A stretch of DNA of 64,000 bases from positions 496,001-560,000 of the forward strand of contig JAKZHN010000008.1 of assembly GCA_037179335.1 (NCBI GenBank), read 5' to 3'. Positions within the stretch are counted from its first letter, which is position 1, and each line of letters opens with the position of its first letter. Positions 12,328 through 22,586 of this stretch are shown piece after piece. Made by a program: the position numbers and the translations under genes. This stretch comes from Cyclaneusma minus. Taxonomy: Eukaryota > Ascomycota > Leotiomycetes > Marthamycetales > Marthamycetaceae. The notes under the pieces were generated by a model. The model was not told where the DNA came from. It did no database searches and was given only the letters and a program-made list of their open reading frames with translations.

Positions 12328-13056
12328 GATGTCGGTTGTGAGGTGCGGTCTTGAATTTCGCCCTGGATGGCGGAGGTTTGAAGAGACCCCGAAACTGATT
12401 TTTTATCGATTTTGCTTATCGATAAATCCGATGCATGTGGCAGTGCAGCACGGGCCTCAGGCACAGAAAGCCGCGCCAAGACTTGATCGCCCTGTGGCTC
12501 GGATCAAATGTGGGGTTACTCCAACATCTGACGTTCAACACTGAAGCTTCAACGATGCTCGACCAGCTCGAATACCATGCGCTTTACCTCACATATCAGA
12601 CAACTTTTGAAAAGAGCTGGAGGCACAATACGTCTGTACCAGCTCAGCTTGCACAAAGTCTGCCAATGACTGAAATCTCTCCAGATAAACCTCAGGTATG
12701 CATATTGATTGCATCGACAAAGTCTGAACGCTGTAAGTTGAAGAGACACCCAGTCGTACAAGAAAGTTATGTGGTTTTCATTATTCTATCTGCATGTATG
12801 GTGAAGGAGTATATATATCTTCCTTGCTCCTTTCTACGGGTACAGCATCTACTTCATAATTTCTATTTCCCAAATTCGAACAAGATCGTCCTACTCATCA
12901 CCTTCAATGGTGGGCAACAACGTGATAGCGACGTCATTTCTCCTCTCGAGTTCCGAATACATCATGGCCGTTGTTAGCTAAAACGTTCCACTATTTACTC
13001 ACTACTGCTACTTAAAGAAAGGCCAATTGACTACTCCCCCGCTTCCAACTCTCTCG
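12328..13056. other. Shared promoter region of SDA1 and the aldo-keto reductase
   Basis: 729 bp between divergent genes. An open frame of 180 codons (12435-12977) runs through it but has no family features, and I treat it as chance. A perfect 9-bp inverted repeat, TTTATCGAT with ATCGATAAA and a 7-nt loop, is at 12402-12426, about 75 bp upstream of the SDA1 start. Confidence 0.5.
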
Positions 13057-14244
13057 ATGTTTTCTCGTTCTGCCTTAGCTCGACTCCCCGCAGCTTCAAG
13101 TCGAATCTCACAACTCTCATCCCACTTCCCACGACAGCATATCCAGAAAGCAGCCATTGCAACCATGTCGGGCACCACCTTCAAGCTCAACACGGGTGCT
13201 TTCATCCCCGCCATTGGCTTCGGAACATGGCAAGACGCCGACGCTCAAGAAGAAGCCGTAGCCCACGCTCTTGAAGCCGGCTACAAGCACATTGACACTG
13301 CCCGAATGTCCGTCTTCCATAAACCACCTCAGTTTACAACTATCCACTTCAAGTAAATCTACTAACGATCCATAGCTACGGCACCGAAAAAGCAGTAGGC
13401 GCCGCAATCAAGAAATCCGGAATCCCCCGCAACGAACTCTTCATAACCACCAAGCTCTGGAACAACTCCCACGCCCCCTCCGACGTCGAGCCCGCCCTTG
13501 ACGCCTCCCTCGCCGACCTCGGCACCTCCTACATCGACCTCTACCTCATGCACTGGCCCAACGCCTTCGCATCCGGCTCCGAGATGTTTCCCAAGAAAGA
13601 CGGCAAGACGCAAACCGCCGACATCAGCTTCGTCGACACCTACAAAGCCATGGAGAAGCTTTTGAAGACGAACAAAGTCAAGGCGATTGGCATTTCGAAC
13701 TTTTCGAAAGCGGAGCTGGAGAAGCTGCTGGAGGAGGTTAGTGTGGTGCCGGCGGTGCATCAGTTGGAGCTGCATCCGTGGTTGCAGCAGAAGGACTTTG
13801 TGGACTTTAATAAGGAGAATGGGATTGTGATTACGCAGTACTCGCCGTTTGGGAACCAGAATGCGAGCTATGATTCGGGGAAGAACATGGGCAAGCTTAT
13901 GGTAAGTTGTGTCTGCTGAGGAAACTGCTTTTCCCATATTTCAATCTCTCGTGGACACTTCTTCTAACACATATCAGGATGACCCTGTCCTCGTCGAGGT
14001 TGGCAAGAAGTACAATAAGACAGGCGCTCAGGTTGCTCTCGCCTGGGGTATTGCGCATGGTCATGTTGTGATCCCGAAATCGAAGACTCCAGCCCGTCTG
14101 CGCCAGAACCTAGAAGGCGACTTCAAGTTGGAGCCTGAAGATCTGAAGAAGATTGATGGTATCGACAAGAAGCTGCGATTCAACGACCCGAGCGCTAACT
14201 TCGGATACGACTTCTACACCGATCTGGACGGCAAGAAGAAATAG
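13057..14244 (+). CDS. Aldo-keto reductase with putative mitochondrial leader
   Basis: NAD(P)H-dependent carbonyl reductase of the AKR superfamily, related by motif to fungal glycerol/aldose reductases. Exons 13057-13307, 13376-13901 and 13978-14244 give 347 aa. The first intron has a perfect TACTAAC branch point. The catalytic tetrad is visible: Asp80, Tyr85, Lys110 (TTKLW) and His143 (LMHWP). Gly-Ile-Ser-Asn (GISNF) and the C-terminal IPKSKTPARL cofactor-binding segment are present. The first 36 residues (MFSRSALARL...) are Arg/Ser-rich without acidic residues, like a mitochondrial presequence. A second ATG at 13165 (MSGTTFKLN) matches where cytosolic AKRs begin, so two forms from alternative starts are possible. 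The substrate cannot be read from sequence. Confidence 0.92.
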
Positions 14245-14729
14245 AGGATTGTGCTTGCTGGACTCTGCTTGACCTTTGCGGATTCAGATTAGTAGCCATG
14301 GACATCAAAGACTTAGGAGAATAAAAGAATACCACATCATGTGTACCACATCATGTGTGTACCGGTAGTTTCCTCTGGAACCCAGCTTGAATTTTTCCCG
14401 TGTCTTATACAATAAGCGTGCTTCATCAACCGACAACCCCTTAGTTTTGATACAAGTCCCATAAGTCCTTTTTGAGTATCACCAGCTGTAACATTTGTCC
14501 ATCCAGCCCCGGACCAGCGCCCCGATTTTGTACACATAAACGACGTACCGCAAGACGCAAGTCAAATCGCATAACTTCAAGTGCCACTTCGTGAAAACAG
14601 GTCAAGCCCATAGGCAAAACAGGCTGTCAGTTGTACAAAACAAAACGACTCGACGGATTTGCTTGAAATTCATGCTGCTGGGAAGCCTTGATGGTCCGGT
14701 GCACACCCTCCCGCCTCCTCTGCAGACAA
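14245..14729. other. Convergent 3' region with a 14-bp tandem duplication
   Basis: ACCACATCATGTGT is present twice head to tail at 14331-14344 and 14345-14358, about 90 bp after the reductase stop codon. I see nothing else. Confidence 0.5.
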
Positions 14730-15837
14730 TTAGGCTGTTGCTTTTGCCGCAGCCGGCGATTCATGGTGGTACACGCTTTCGAACTCAGCGTAGTAGCGCT
14801 GCTTGTCGGCGTCGGCCTTGTCTTCATATGCCTATTTTTCTGTCAGTATTCTCATGAGTGAGAGAAAGAACACCAGGAAGCGCGCACCTTCTTCTCAATC
14901 TCCGGCAAATCTGCCCATTCGCGGTTGATCTGCACCGTCGCTTCCGTCAAAGGAATTCCGCTAAAGTCGCCAGTGCTCCATCTGTCCTTGAAAAAGTGCA
15001 ATCGCGCGGGTGTGGGACGCTTTGGTAGCCGGTCGTCGCCTAATTTCTGCAGGCTCTTGAATTTCTTCAAAGGCGATACTCTTTTGAGGTAATCGCGGGC
15101 GTTGTTTGCCTCCCTGATTTGATCTGGTGTGAACTGCTGCAGCCACTTCTTGAAATTGACTTCGTTCTTCTTGTGGTTCTCGTTGGCTACGTGATTGTAG
15201 TGCTGGATAGGGATACAATATTAGCATTGGCAGAAGGAACTTCGCAAAGCGGAGGACTTACCTCGCGTTCAGCAGTGCTGAGGTTCTTGAAGTTGACAGA
15301 GATCTCCTTCGCTTTCGCGGCGAAAGTCTTTGAAGAGTCTGCGCCTTGGTGCTTCTCGGTCACGTAGACGTGGTAGGCGGAAACGGGCAACCTTTTGGGA
15401 GTGTCGAGTAGGGCCTTCTCGCGTAACTTCTTCAGCGTCTCTTTCTTCTTCTCCGCGGCCTTCTTCTCGGCCAACTTAGTCTTCTCTGCCTCGGTCAAGG
15501 GCTTCTTCGCGCGCGTTCCCTTGGGCTTGGCTTTTGCCTTCGCCTTGGTGGCAGTCTTCTTGGGCTTTGCAGCTTTCTTGGCAGCGGGCTTCTTTGCTGG
15601 CGCCTTGGATTTGGGCGCAGCTGCAGCTCGGGTTGCCGGCTTGGCTGCGCGAGCGGTACGGGCGCCATTGGCATAGTTGCGGACGAAGAAGATGGTCGAT
15701 CGAGGCCATTGAGAGTGGTCGAGCTGGTTGGAGTTGAGTCCGGCGCGTTTGAGCTGGCAGAGAGCACTCGCGATGGGAGCAGTCGTCGCAGTGCAGGCCG
15801 CGCGCTGCAGGGCAGCGCGTCCCACCAGGGACATCAT
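14730..15837 (-). CDS. Mitochondrial HMG-box DNA-packaging protein (Abf2-like)
   Basis: Three exons (15837-15262, 15202-14888, 14831-14730), all in phase 0, give 330 aa. The N-terminus (about 70 residues, Arg/Ala/Leu-rich, nearly without acidic residues) looks like a mitochondrial targeting peptide. A very Lys/Ala/Pro-rich linker follows (KKPAAKKAAKPKK), and a Lys/Glu coiled stretch follows that. HMG box A runs from about 155 to 235 (PKRLPVSAYHVYV...), and box B is C-terminal (RPTPARLHFFKDRW... to AYEDKADADKQRYYAEFE), completed across the last intron. Two HMG boxes behind a mitochondrial leader are the layout of Abf2/TFAM-type mtDNA-compacting proteins. The Lys-rich linker is longer than in yeast Abf2. 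The start could also be Met2, one codon later. Confidence 0.87.
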
Positions 15838-16822
15838 GGCTCCTAAGGTTTGGTGGTTCCGCGGTGCAATTGGAGGTTGTCTCGGTGTGCTCGGATCAAT
15901 CGTGTATGGAGATTTGCTCAGGGACGGTTGGTGTCGCGTTGCACACTGGTCGAGGTGTTCCTGGTTCTCTGTGCGGGAGAGCGATCAGCGAACCAGAGAA
16001 ACTGACGAAAGGGGAGCTTGTGCCTGATAGGCCTGGTTTGCGGGGCACCAAAGCTAAAAGCTTGGAGCTTGGACCCTCAAAATCATGCGAAGTTCAGTCG
16101 CCTCGAAGCCAAACGTCATACAACCACAACCACGACTTTGAATGCTACATGTACCAATTGAAACACTAGCCTGCAAAATGACAAGTAAAGGTTCGTGGAG
16201 ACAAGTTGGACTCGTTGAAGCTATTTGATACTTCGAACTTGACGCCAATCTCGGTACTTTGAGGTCCTTTCCAAATAGCAATGCCAACATATCCGAATGC
16301 TATCTCAATTTAGCATCGCAATCCTCCACAGCCTGCTTTTTTGTATATCAACTATTACACGGACAGAACAGGTAAGGGAAAGTATGGTATCTGCAAGCCC
16401 AGCCCAACCCAGCCCAAAACGCCGTGCTCGATGCTCAGCGACTCATCTGGCTCTTTCCCATATGTACAAAGAAGAGCGAAATGATGAACAGTGGCTATGT
16501 ACGAGACACAAGTGACTCATTTACACTCATTCCCTATCCAATTATCTGCAAGCGCCTTTGATACATTAGGTTTCCTTCTTCGGACTACACGAGCCACCAA
16601 CCCTATTCACAGCGTCGGAGGAAAAGTTGTTGGTTTTCGGAAGACGTTTGTCCGGGAAATGGACCTTCGCGATGGTGTCTGCTTGCAGTATTGAAACAAG
16701 GCGAAAAGGGGGTCGAAATATATCCCGGAAGTGATCCAGGAGCAATGGACGGTCGCATCGCCTAACTCGATATCTCCGTCTCTTTTTGCAGAATCGCGTC
16801 TCTCTCCCATCACTCGCCTCAC
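15838..16822. other. Intergenic: HMG-box promoter and Zn2Cys6 3' region
   Basis: No gene seen. One TACATGTA palindrome is at 16146-16153. Confidence 0.5.
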
Positions 16823-19363
16823 TCATATAATATTCGCGATGCTGATTCGATCGCTGCCACTTCCGCCAGGTTTACTGGAGGATGGCAGGGGTTGTTGACT
16901 CGGCGGTGCCGACGACGGAGGCTGCAACTGCATCTGATGAAAGCTGCCCGTAACCGCTTTATTCATCGGTCCAGGCCCGCTGGAAGAGTATGCCATACCA
17001 TAACCACTCATTTGCTGCTCGGGAGGATACTGTGCCATCGATGGCCCGCCTCCCATACCACTGGCCCCGGATTCCCGGATCATGATCCCAACGAGATACT
17101 CGACTCGCTCCCAGCCGTTCCAGCCTCGCTCGTCGTCATCGTCTAGAGTGAATTCCTGCGATAGCGGACTCGTGCCTGGACCGGACGCTCGCTGCTCGGC
17201 GGCGCTCTTTAGGTTGATGCCTGTTTCGCTGCCTTGCCACACCCAGCTGTTCTCAGTCGAGGCTTGCAGATCACCGCTGACGTAGGCAATCAGCTCTTCG
17301 TCATCAAGCAGAGAGGGTCTGGTGCCCGGCCGACCACTTTGGATCTTGAGGTGGTGCCGTCTGTCGAGAAGTTGCTGCAGGAAAAAGGTGAGGTAACGTC
17401 CACATGCAATATTGACAGAACGGTAGGTGCCGATGGCAGCAGAGGCGTGTATAAGCTTGAGAGCCTTGTTGTAGTGTCCCGAAAAGACGAGGAAGAGTGT
17501 GCAGCGCCATATATGAGTGCACAGTAGTGTGGAGGCTGTAAGTCCGAACTCTGCATTCAGAACGCCGGGATGGATGTGCTGAGAGGCTGGGGAGCGTGGC
17601 TTGATGGCTCTTCCTAGAAGAGAAGCTGTGTCCAAAGCGGCCTGTACACAGTGCTCAAGAGCCGCAGTTCGCGTATCTGCTGGTGATGAGGTCGAGAGAT
17701 TATGCCTGTGAAGAATGATTCGAGCATTCATGAGATAGGAAATGGGAGCCAGCATGCGCGGCTCAAGAGGCTCGCGGGAGTCGAAGTGACAGGCACTCGG
17801 AAAGGCAGAAAGGCAAGTTTTGAAATGAGTTTCGAAGGTGGCGAGCGTCCCAGGTGCTATGATGGTGGATTTGAGAGTCTTGATGAGCTGGCTGATACTG
17901 CGAACAACGTGGATCGAAGGAAGAAGAAAATTGCTCGGTTGTAGCTGTTGATGCATAGCGCCGTGGGGGATCATTATTCCCGACTCATGAATGTGATGGT
18001 CGTCGACGGCATTCGGGAGTGAGACGTCGCAGTCCGCGTCTTCGATGAGCAAAGGCCGTGCAAGTTCAAGGGAAATCAGACGATCCCAGACGTAGATTCC
18101 CCACCACACTCGGCGTCGCATCTCGCCCTCTATGATTGGCCATGGACCAGTCTCTGAATGCAGGCCAACGTCTTGTGCTATTCGAACGGCCGAAGCCAGC
18201 CAGACCCATGCAGCGGATTTCATGTTCATTTCGCTGAGAAAGACTGAAGTGAGGAGAGCGCATCTGGCATGGTCGATCACGAACTCATCGTTCCACATAT
18301 CCGTCAGACTCCTGGAGGTCTCGATGTAACCTTTACCTGTATGGTTCCTGTGAGTCGATACTGTGGAATCCGTACTGTAAACGACTCCGACTGCGAGAAC
18401 AGCAAAAAGCAGAGCTAACCACACAGATGGGACCTCGTTCAAATTTCCTATCCTGTAGATGTCCTCATACTCCTTCTTGAACGTTGGCCAATGCAGTATA
18501 GGCATGGCCGTGTGTACAGAAGCGTAGTATGAGTTGAGTAGATGGTCCGAAACATGTTTTGGTGGCAGTTCTGGTCGGGGTGGATTGAAATGTGGCTGAG
18601 TCCCAGTCTGTCGATACGGAGCCGGTGGTTTAAAGATTCGTCGGCCATACGTCCGGAGGTTCTTTCTCGCCCTAGATAGTTCATGAGGAGGCGGTGGTCT
18701 CTCTCGTCTTTTGGGGTCTGATCCAAAGGTTGGCAACTGGAGCCCTGCCACGGGAGTTCCGGAGTCGACATCCATCTGCCCTTCTCGATTGTTTAGCATC
18801 GAACGTAGCTGGGCATTCTCGCGTTTGACCTGAGCGATTTGTTTTTCCAGATCCTGGACCTGCTTGATAGATGACATGCGCCGGTTGGTTTCCTTGGTGA
18901 ACTGGCATTTGACGTTGCGACTTGAGCACTCGGAGCAGCTAGTCGTCTCCGTCGCATCACACTTCACCTTCCGTTCTCTACAAGCATCACAACTTGGATC
19001 TTTCCTCCTTTGACGATAAGCTCGTTTCTGTGCTTGCAGGTTTGCGTTCGACATCTGAGCGGTCGCTCCAGGCATTCCAGCGGACGAACCATTGGAAGCA
19101 ATAGCATCCATATTAGTGATCACTGGGGAAGAGGGTCCGGAGCCGTACGGATTGTGTGAATATGCGTTCGCTCCAAGTGATGATCGCGGCATACTTGGAT
19201 GATGGGACATGTTCCCACTCAGGGGCCTTGGGGAAGCCCCCATTAGTCCTCCTCCATAAGCGGTCTGCGGCTGGGGTGATGCAGCAGATGACACTGAAGA
19301 ATCATAAGATGCTGAAGAAGGAATCGGAGACCGGGGATATGAGCCATGAGTTGGGGTCGTCAT
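16823..19363 (-). CDS. Zn2Cys6 fungal transcription factor, 846 aa
   Basis: Single uninterrupted reading frame of 846 codons. A Ser/Pro/Gly-rich N-terminal tail precedes a binuclear zinc cluster with Cys125, 128, 135, 143, 146 and 153 (C-x2-C-x6-C-x7-C-x2-C-x6-C; CDACRERKVKC). A linker (MSSIKQVQDLEKQI) leads into a short coiled coil to about residue 190, which predicts dimeric binding to paired CGG-type half sites. Residues from about 280 to 560 read as the fungal-specific transcription factor (middle homology) domain, with HWPTFKKEY and the RVWWGIYVWDR signature. The C-terminus is Gln/Pro/Ser-rich. I do not assign a target pathway. The 2.5-kb upstream region without another gene suggests a long regulatory or leader region. 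Confidence 0.92.
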   Translation of the reverse strand: MTTPTHGSYPRSPIPSSASYDSSVSSAASPQPQTAYGGGLMGASPRPLSGNMSHHPSMPRSSLGANAYSHNPYGSGPSSPVITNMDAIASNGSSAGMPGATAQMSNANLQAQKRAYRQRRKDPSCDACRERKVKCDATETTSCSECSSRNVKCQFTKETNRRMSSIKQVQDLEKQIAQVKRENAQLRSMLNNREGQMDVDSGTPVAGLQLPTFGSDPKRRERPPPPHELSRARKNLRTYGRRIFKPPAPYRQTGTQPHFNPPRPELPPKHVSDHLLNSYYASVHTAMPILHWPTFKKEYEDIYRIGNLNEVPSVWLALLFAVLAVGVVYSTDSTVSTHRNHTGKGYIETSRSLTDMWNDEFVIDHARCALLTSVFLSEMNMKSAAWVWLASAVRIAQDVGLHSETGPWPIIEGEMRRRVWWGIYVWDRLISLELARPLLIEDADCDVSLPNAVDDHHIHESGIMIPHGAMHQQLQPSNFLLPSIHVVRSISQLIKTLKSTIIAPGTLATFETHFKTCLSAFPSACHFDSREPLEPRMLAPISYLMNARIILHRHNLSTSSPADTRTAALEHCVQAALDTASLLGRAIKPRSPASQHIHPGVLNAEFGLTASTLLCTHIWRCTLFLVFSGHYNKALKLIHASAAIGTYRSVNIACGRYLTFFLQQLLDRRHHLKIQSGRPGTRPSLLDDEELIAYVSGDLQASTENSWVWQGSETGINLKSAAEQRASGPGTSPLSQEFTLDDDDERGWNGWERVEYLVGIMIRESGASGMGGGPSMAQYPPEQQMSGYGMAYSSSGPGPMNKAVTGSFHQMQLQPPSSAPPSQQPLPSSSKPGGSGSDRISIANII

Positions 19364-21880
19364 GGCTAGAATTCAAGCGTCGCAAACGGACGCAGAAGAG
19401 ATCGAAGTGTAGGGAAACCTACAGGCCGAAACGAACCGCGCCTTACTCCAAGTCGCCACCGAACGGGACCCTTTCTAAGGGTACCGAGCCCAATAGCCAA
19501 AGAGGTTGGAGTTAAGGCTGAAGCAGTGGGACGGCAGAGTACAAGTTGGCGGAATAGCAGAATGGTTCTACAGAAGCACTGGTAGGACGAAGGCTGTGGG
19601 AGTCAGCGAAGCGACACAGGGACCAAGTGGCATCGAAGAAACGGAAGCAAAACCGCAGCTTGCCGCCGAAGATCCACGGCCACGGGGGAGCTGGCTGGGT
19701 CTGTAAGGCCTCGTCCGGGAACTGTGCAACCTCGATGGTACGGAGCAGTGGACTACTAGTCACTAAGCGGAGTAGAGATGCAGCGTTCTGCAAGGTTTCG
19801 ACCCCCGCTGCACGTCAAAGATTTGGGTACCAGAATCGGCAACGATTCCGTATTGCACTTCTGATGGTGCAGTGCCCGGTGAGTGAGAATCACGGGTAGG
19901 TCTAGAGGCACGGGCGTGTTAGTTTCAGCAACCATGCAGCAGGGTCAAGCGGTTAACAAGACATAACAATGAAGGGCAGTACTTGAGTGAAAGACAGATG
20001 TTGCGGCAATGGTCGATGCCACAGGCGGAGACTCTCAAGAGAGCAAGTTGGGATTCTTGAGACCGATAGTCTGATGGCAGCCACGCTGGCTAAAGTGATA
20101 AAGTCTGGAAGGAGCAGCCGAGGCCGGGTCAGGAACACGGCTCAGGCGCAAAACTCGGCTTGAAGCTGATGGCACGGGAGAGCCTTGTGCGGGTTGGTGA
20201 CAAGGAGGACAGCAAGTAGTGGGCGGGAGCGAAGTCTGAAGAATTGAAGACTACGGAACAGTCCTCAATGAACCATCGACGCACGTTTCTAGCTTCAGTT
20301 TCTACACTTCCCACTCGCCTATTGATGTCTCCGCGCTCCGCTGACATGGTTTGCAAGGCCGCTCAGCGGGGCCGCAGGGTGGGAAGCAGGAAGATTTGGG
20401 ATGAGTTGCTGGGAAGGCTCTCGCAAGAAGTTGTCGTCCTCGTCCACATGCGTCTGACGTTTCCCATGAATATGATCCCACCAGACGGTAGACCAAGACG
20501 GAGAAGAGGGCTGGGCAGGGGCCCATCGCAACGCGGCCCCATCTGGCACCCATAAGCCCATCATCCATGCAGCCGGGATGTCATATTCAGCGACCGACTG
20601 GAGTCACCGTGGCTGGCCCGATGCAGAATCGGGACGAGCGACTCGTGCTCTCGTTGCTTCTTCTGCATCCCGTTCCCAAATCCCAGGCTTTCAGTCTCCG
20701 TGTGTTCCTGGGCCAGAAGCCGGGTTGAGAGGATGCGATGATGCAGCACTTGCGCCCAGCAGAGCGCGCCAAGCACCAAAGCGAACGAAAATCTGCAATC
20801 GGCAATGCCAATGAGGCAGCTGGAGCGCTGGGAGTGGGTGGCGTCCAGCGGCGAGCGCGCAACTTCAACATGAAGCAAGCAGCCCGGCCAATCCACCTTC
20901 TCGGCCATTTCGACGAGGCCAGGCGTGCGCGCAAAGGAAACTGGAGTGTGGTGGTGGGGGGCACGGAAGTAGATCGACAAGATAAATTACAGCGCACAGC
21001 CAGCACGACGCCAAGACGTTAAAAGAGATCCACTCTAACGACGGGAGCCACACATACCTGGCACATTCATCAGAGGGCCATCTCTCCCGCGCGCATACGT
21101 ACAGCGAAGAATCCGGCGACCTGTATGGCGATGAGGAGCCCCCGGTGCGACGACCATGCAGCCTCCCTCTCTGAATCGAGCCTGTCTTCCGGCCCGAACC
21201 GACCTCAACAACGGGCTCGGGGAATAGCTCTGCCCTGTGCCCCAGCACCCCCAGAGACTAGAGAGCCGTCAACCGGGAATACGGTCATGTAGGTGGGGTC
21301 CGGATGTTGAAACCAGCGCCCGGTTGGTAGTATGGCTTGAGAGTTGGGCCTGTGATGACGACTGCGAATACATATATGAAGAATTATTGAAGCTTGGACG
21401 AGAAGGCGGCAATAAGGCGACAATAAGGTTGGCGGGTGGAAGATTAAATCCCACTAGACCCAAGCCAGTCCTCAACGGATTGACGTTTCATCGCCCAGCG
21501 ATGTTGCAAAGGACCAACACTTACATGGCTACATGTGGTATGGCTGGAACTTTTGCACGAGATCCGGCATGATTCCCGAACATTTAGATCGTCGCCGATG
21601 GGAGCCGTGCTTCTAGTTCTATGAAGTGTCCATTGATGTGAACTCCCAAGTCCATGGCCGCCACAACCGCGGCCAAATCATAAATGCACCTCTATCCAGA
21701 TTCCTTGGGATACCGGACGAAGATAGTGGCCTCCCGCGGCCCTACCGATGTATGGCGATCCTTGGACGCCAGCAAACGCCTCATGCCTGTTACTATTGCC
21801 TTGACAGTTGTCAATGCATTAAGCGATGACTTGCTTGGGGCTAATTCACAGTAAGCCAGCTCATCTATATCCCTGATAAC
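19364..21880. other. Long gene-free upstream region of the Zn2Cys6 gene
   Basis: About 2.5 kb of roughly balanced base composition. The open frames on both strands overlap each other, are short and show no family motif, so I call none. The most likely content is promoter and 5' leader of the regulator. Confidence 0.45.
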
Positions 21881-21882
21881 TA

Positions 21883-22584
21883 CCTTAGCGGAAGGGGGGG
21901 ATCTGGAATTACGGTATCGACACGGTATTTTAAAAATAAACGGTATTAATACTATTGCGTAATTGAAATTAATTGTGCCACTATAATTAATTAAATAAAA
22001 ATAATGGTTTTATAATAGCACAATTAATTTTAATTAAGCTATTATAAAATTATTATTGCAATTATAATTTTATTTTATAATTACTAGCTGCAAATTTAAA
22101 CCTATTTACAGCTATCAAATAGCCATTAGCTGCAAATTTAAAGCTATTTACAACTACCAAGCAGCCAAATAACAGCATGCTTGCTTGCATGCTTACGCAG
22201 CCATTAGCTGCAAATTTAAAGCTATTCACAACTGCCAAACAATTAGCAGCAGCAGCAGCAGCATGCTTGCTTGGCTGCCTGCGCAACCATAGCCATTGGC
22301 TGCAAACTTGAAGCTATTCACAGCTGCTGCTATTGCTGCTAATTGCTTGTAGCTAATAGTTATAAATAGCTTTAAATAAAACAACAAAAACTTATAGGCT
22401 GCGGATTCGAATTCAAGTAAAGGCAATAGGCATTTTTGGAATTTTTTTAAAATAGCGATTGCAAATATATAATAATGGCTGCCACCGGAGACGGAGTCGA
22501 TATCGCCGTATCTTTTTTCAACGTTGCAACCGGTGGCGCAACCGTGTCGACACCGTAACCCCAGATCCCCCCGCTCCGCTAAGG
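21883..22584. mobile_element. Non-autonomous TA-flanked inverted-repeat element (MITE-like), 702 bp
   Basis: The two ends form 44-bp terminal inverted repeats, 21883-21926 and 22541-22584, starting CCTTAGCGGA. They match at 39 of 44 positions by eye. Both ends are flanked by TA (21881-21882 and 22585-22586), the target duplication of Tc1/mariner/pogo elements. The interior has no transposase: a very AT-rich part (21927-22085), then four diverged copies of an AGCTGCAAATTTAAAGC motif, then a more GC-rich part with sub-terminal copies of the TIR core. Four of the five TIR mismatches are G in the right arm and A in the left, and the interior is AT-rich. Both are consistent with RIP-type decay. 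Confidence 0.8.
22086..22350. repeat. Degenerate internal repeats of the element
   Basis: Copies of AGCTGCAAATTTAAAGCTAT begin at 22086, 22128, 22206 and 22298, spaced 42, 78 and 92 bp. A companion GCATGCTTGCTTG motif and a short (CAG)n run lie between them. The fourth copy reads GGCTGCAAACTTGAAGC, so the other copies differ from it by C-to-T or G-to-A changes. Confidence 0.7.
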
Positions 22585-22586
22585 TA

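Noticed and set aside
12435..12977. 180-codon plus-strand frame in the SDA1/reductase promoter
   Set aside because: No family motif and an irregular, chance-like composition; it occupies a divergent promoter.
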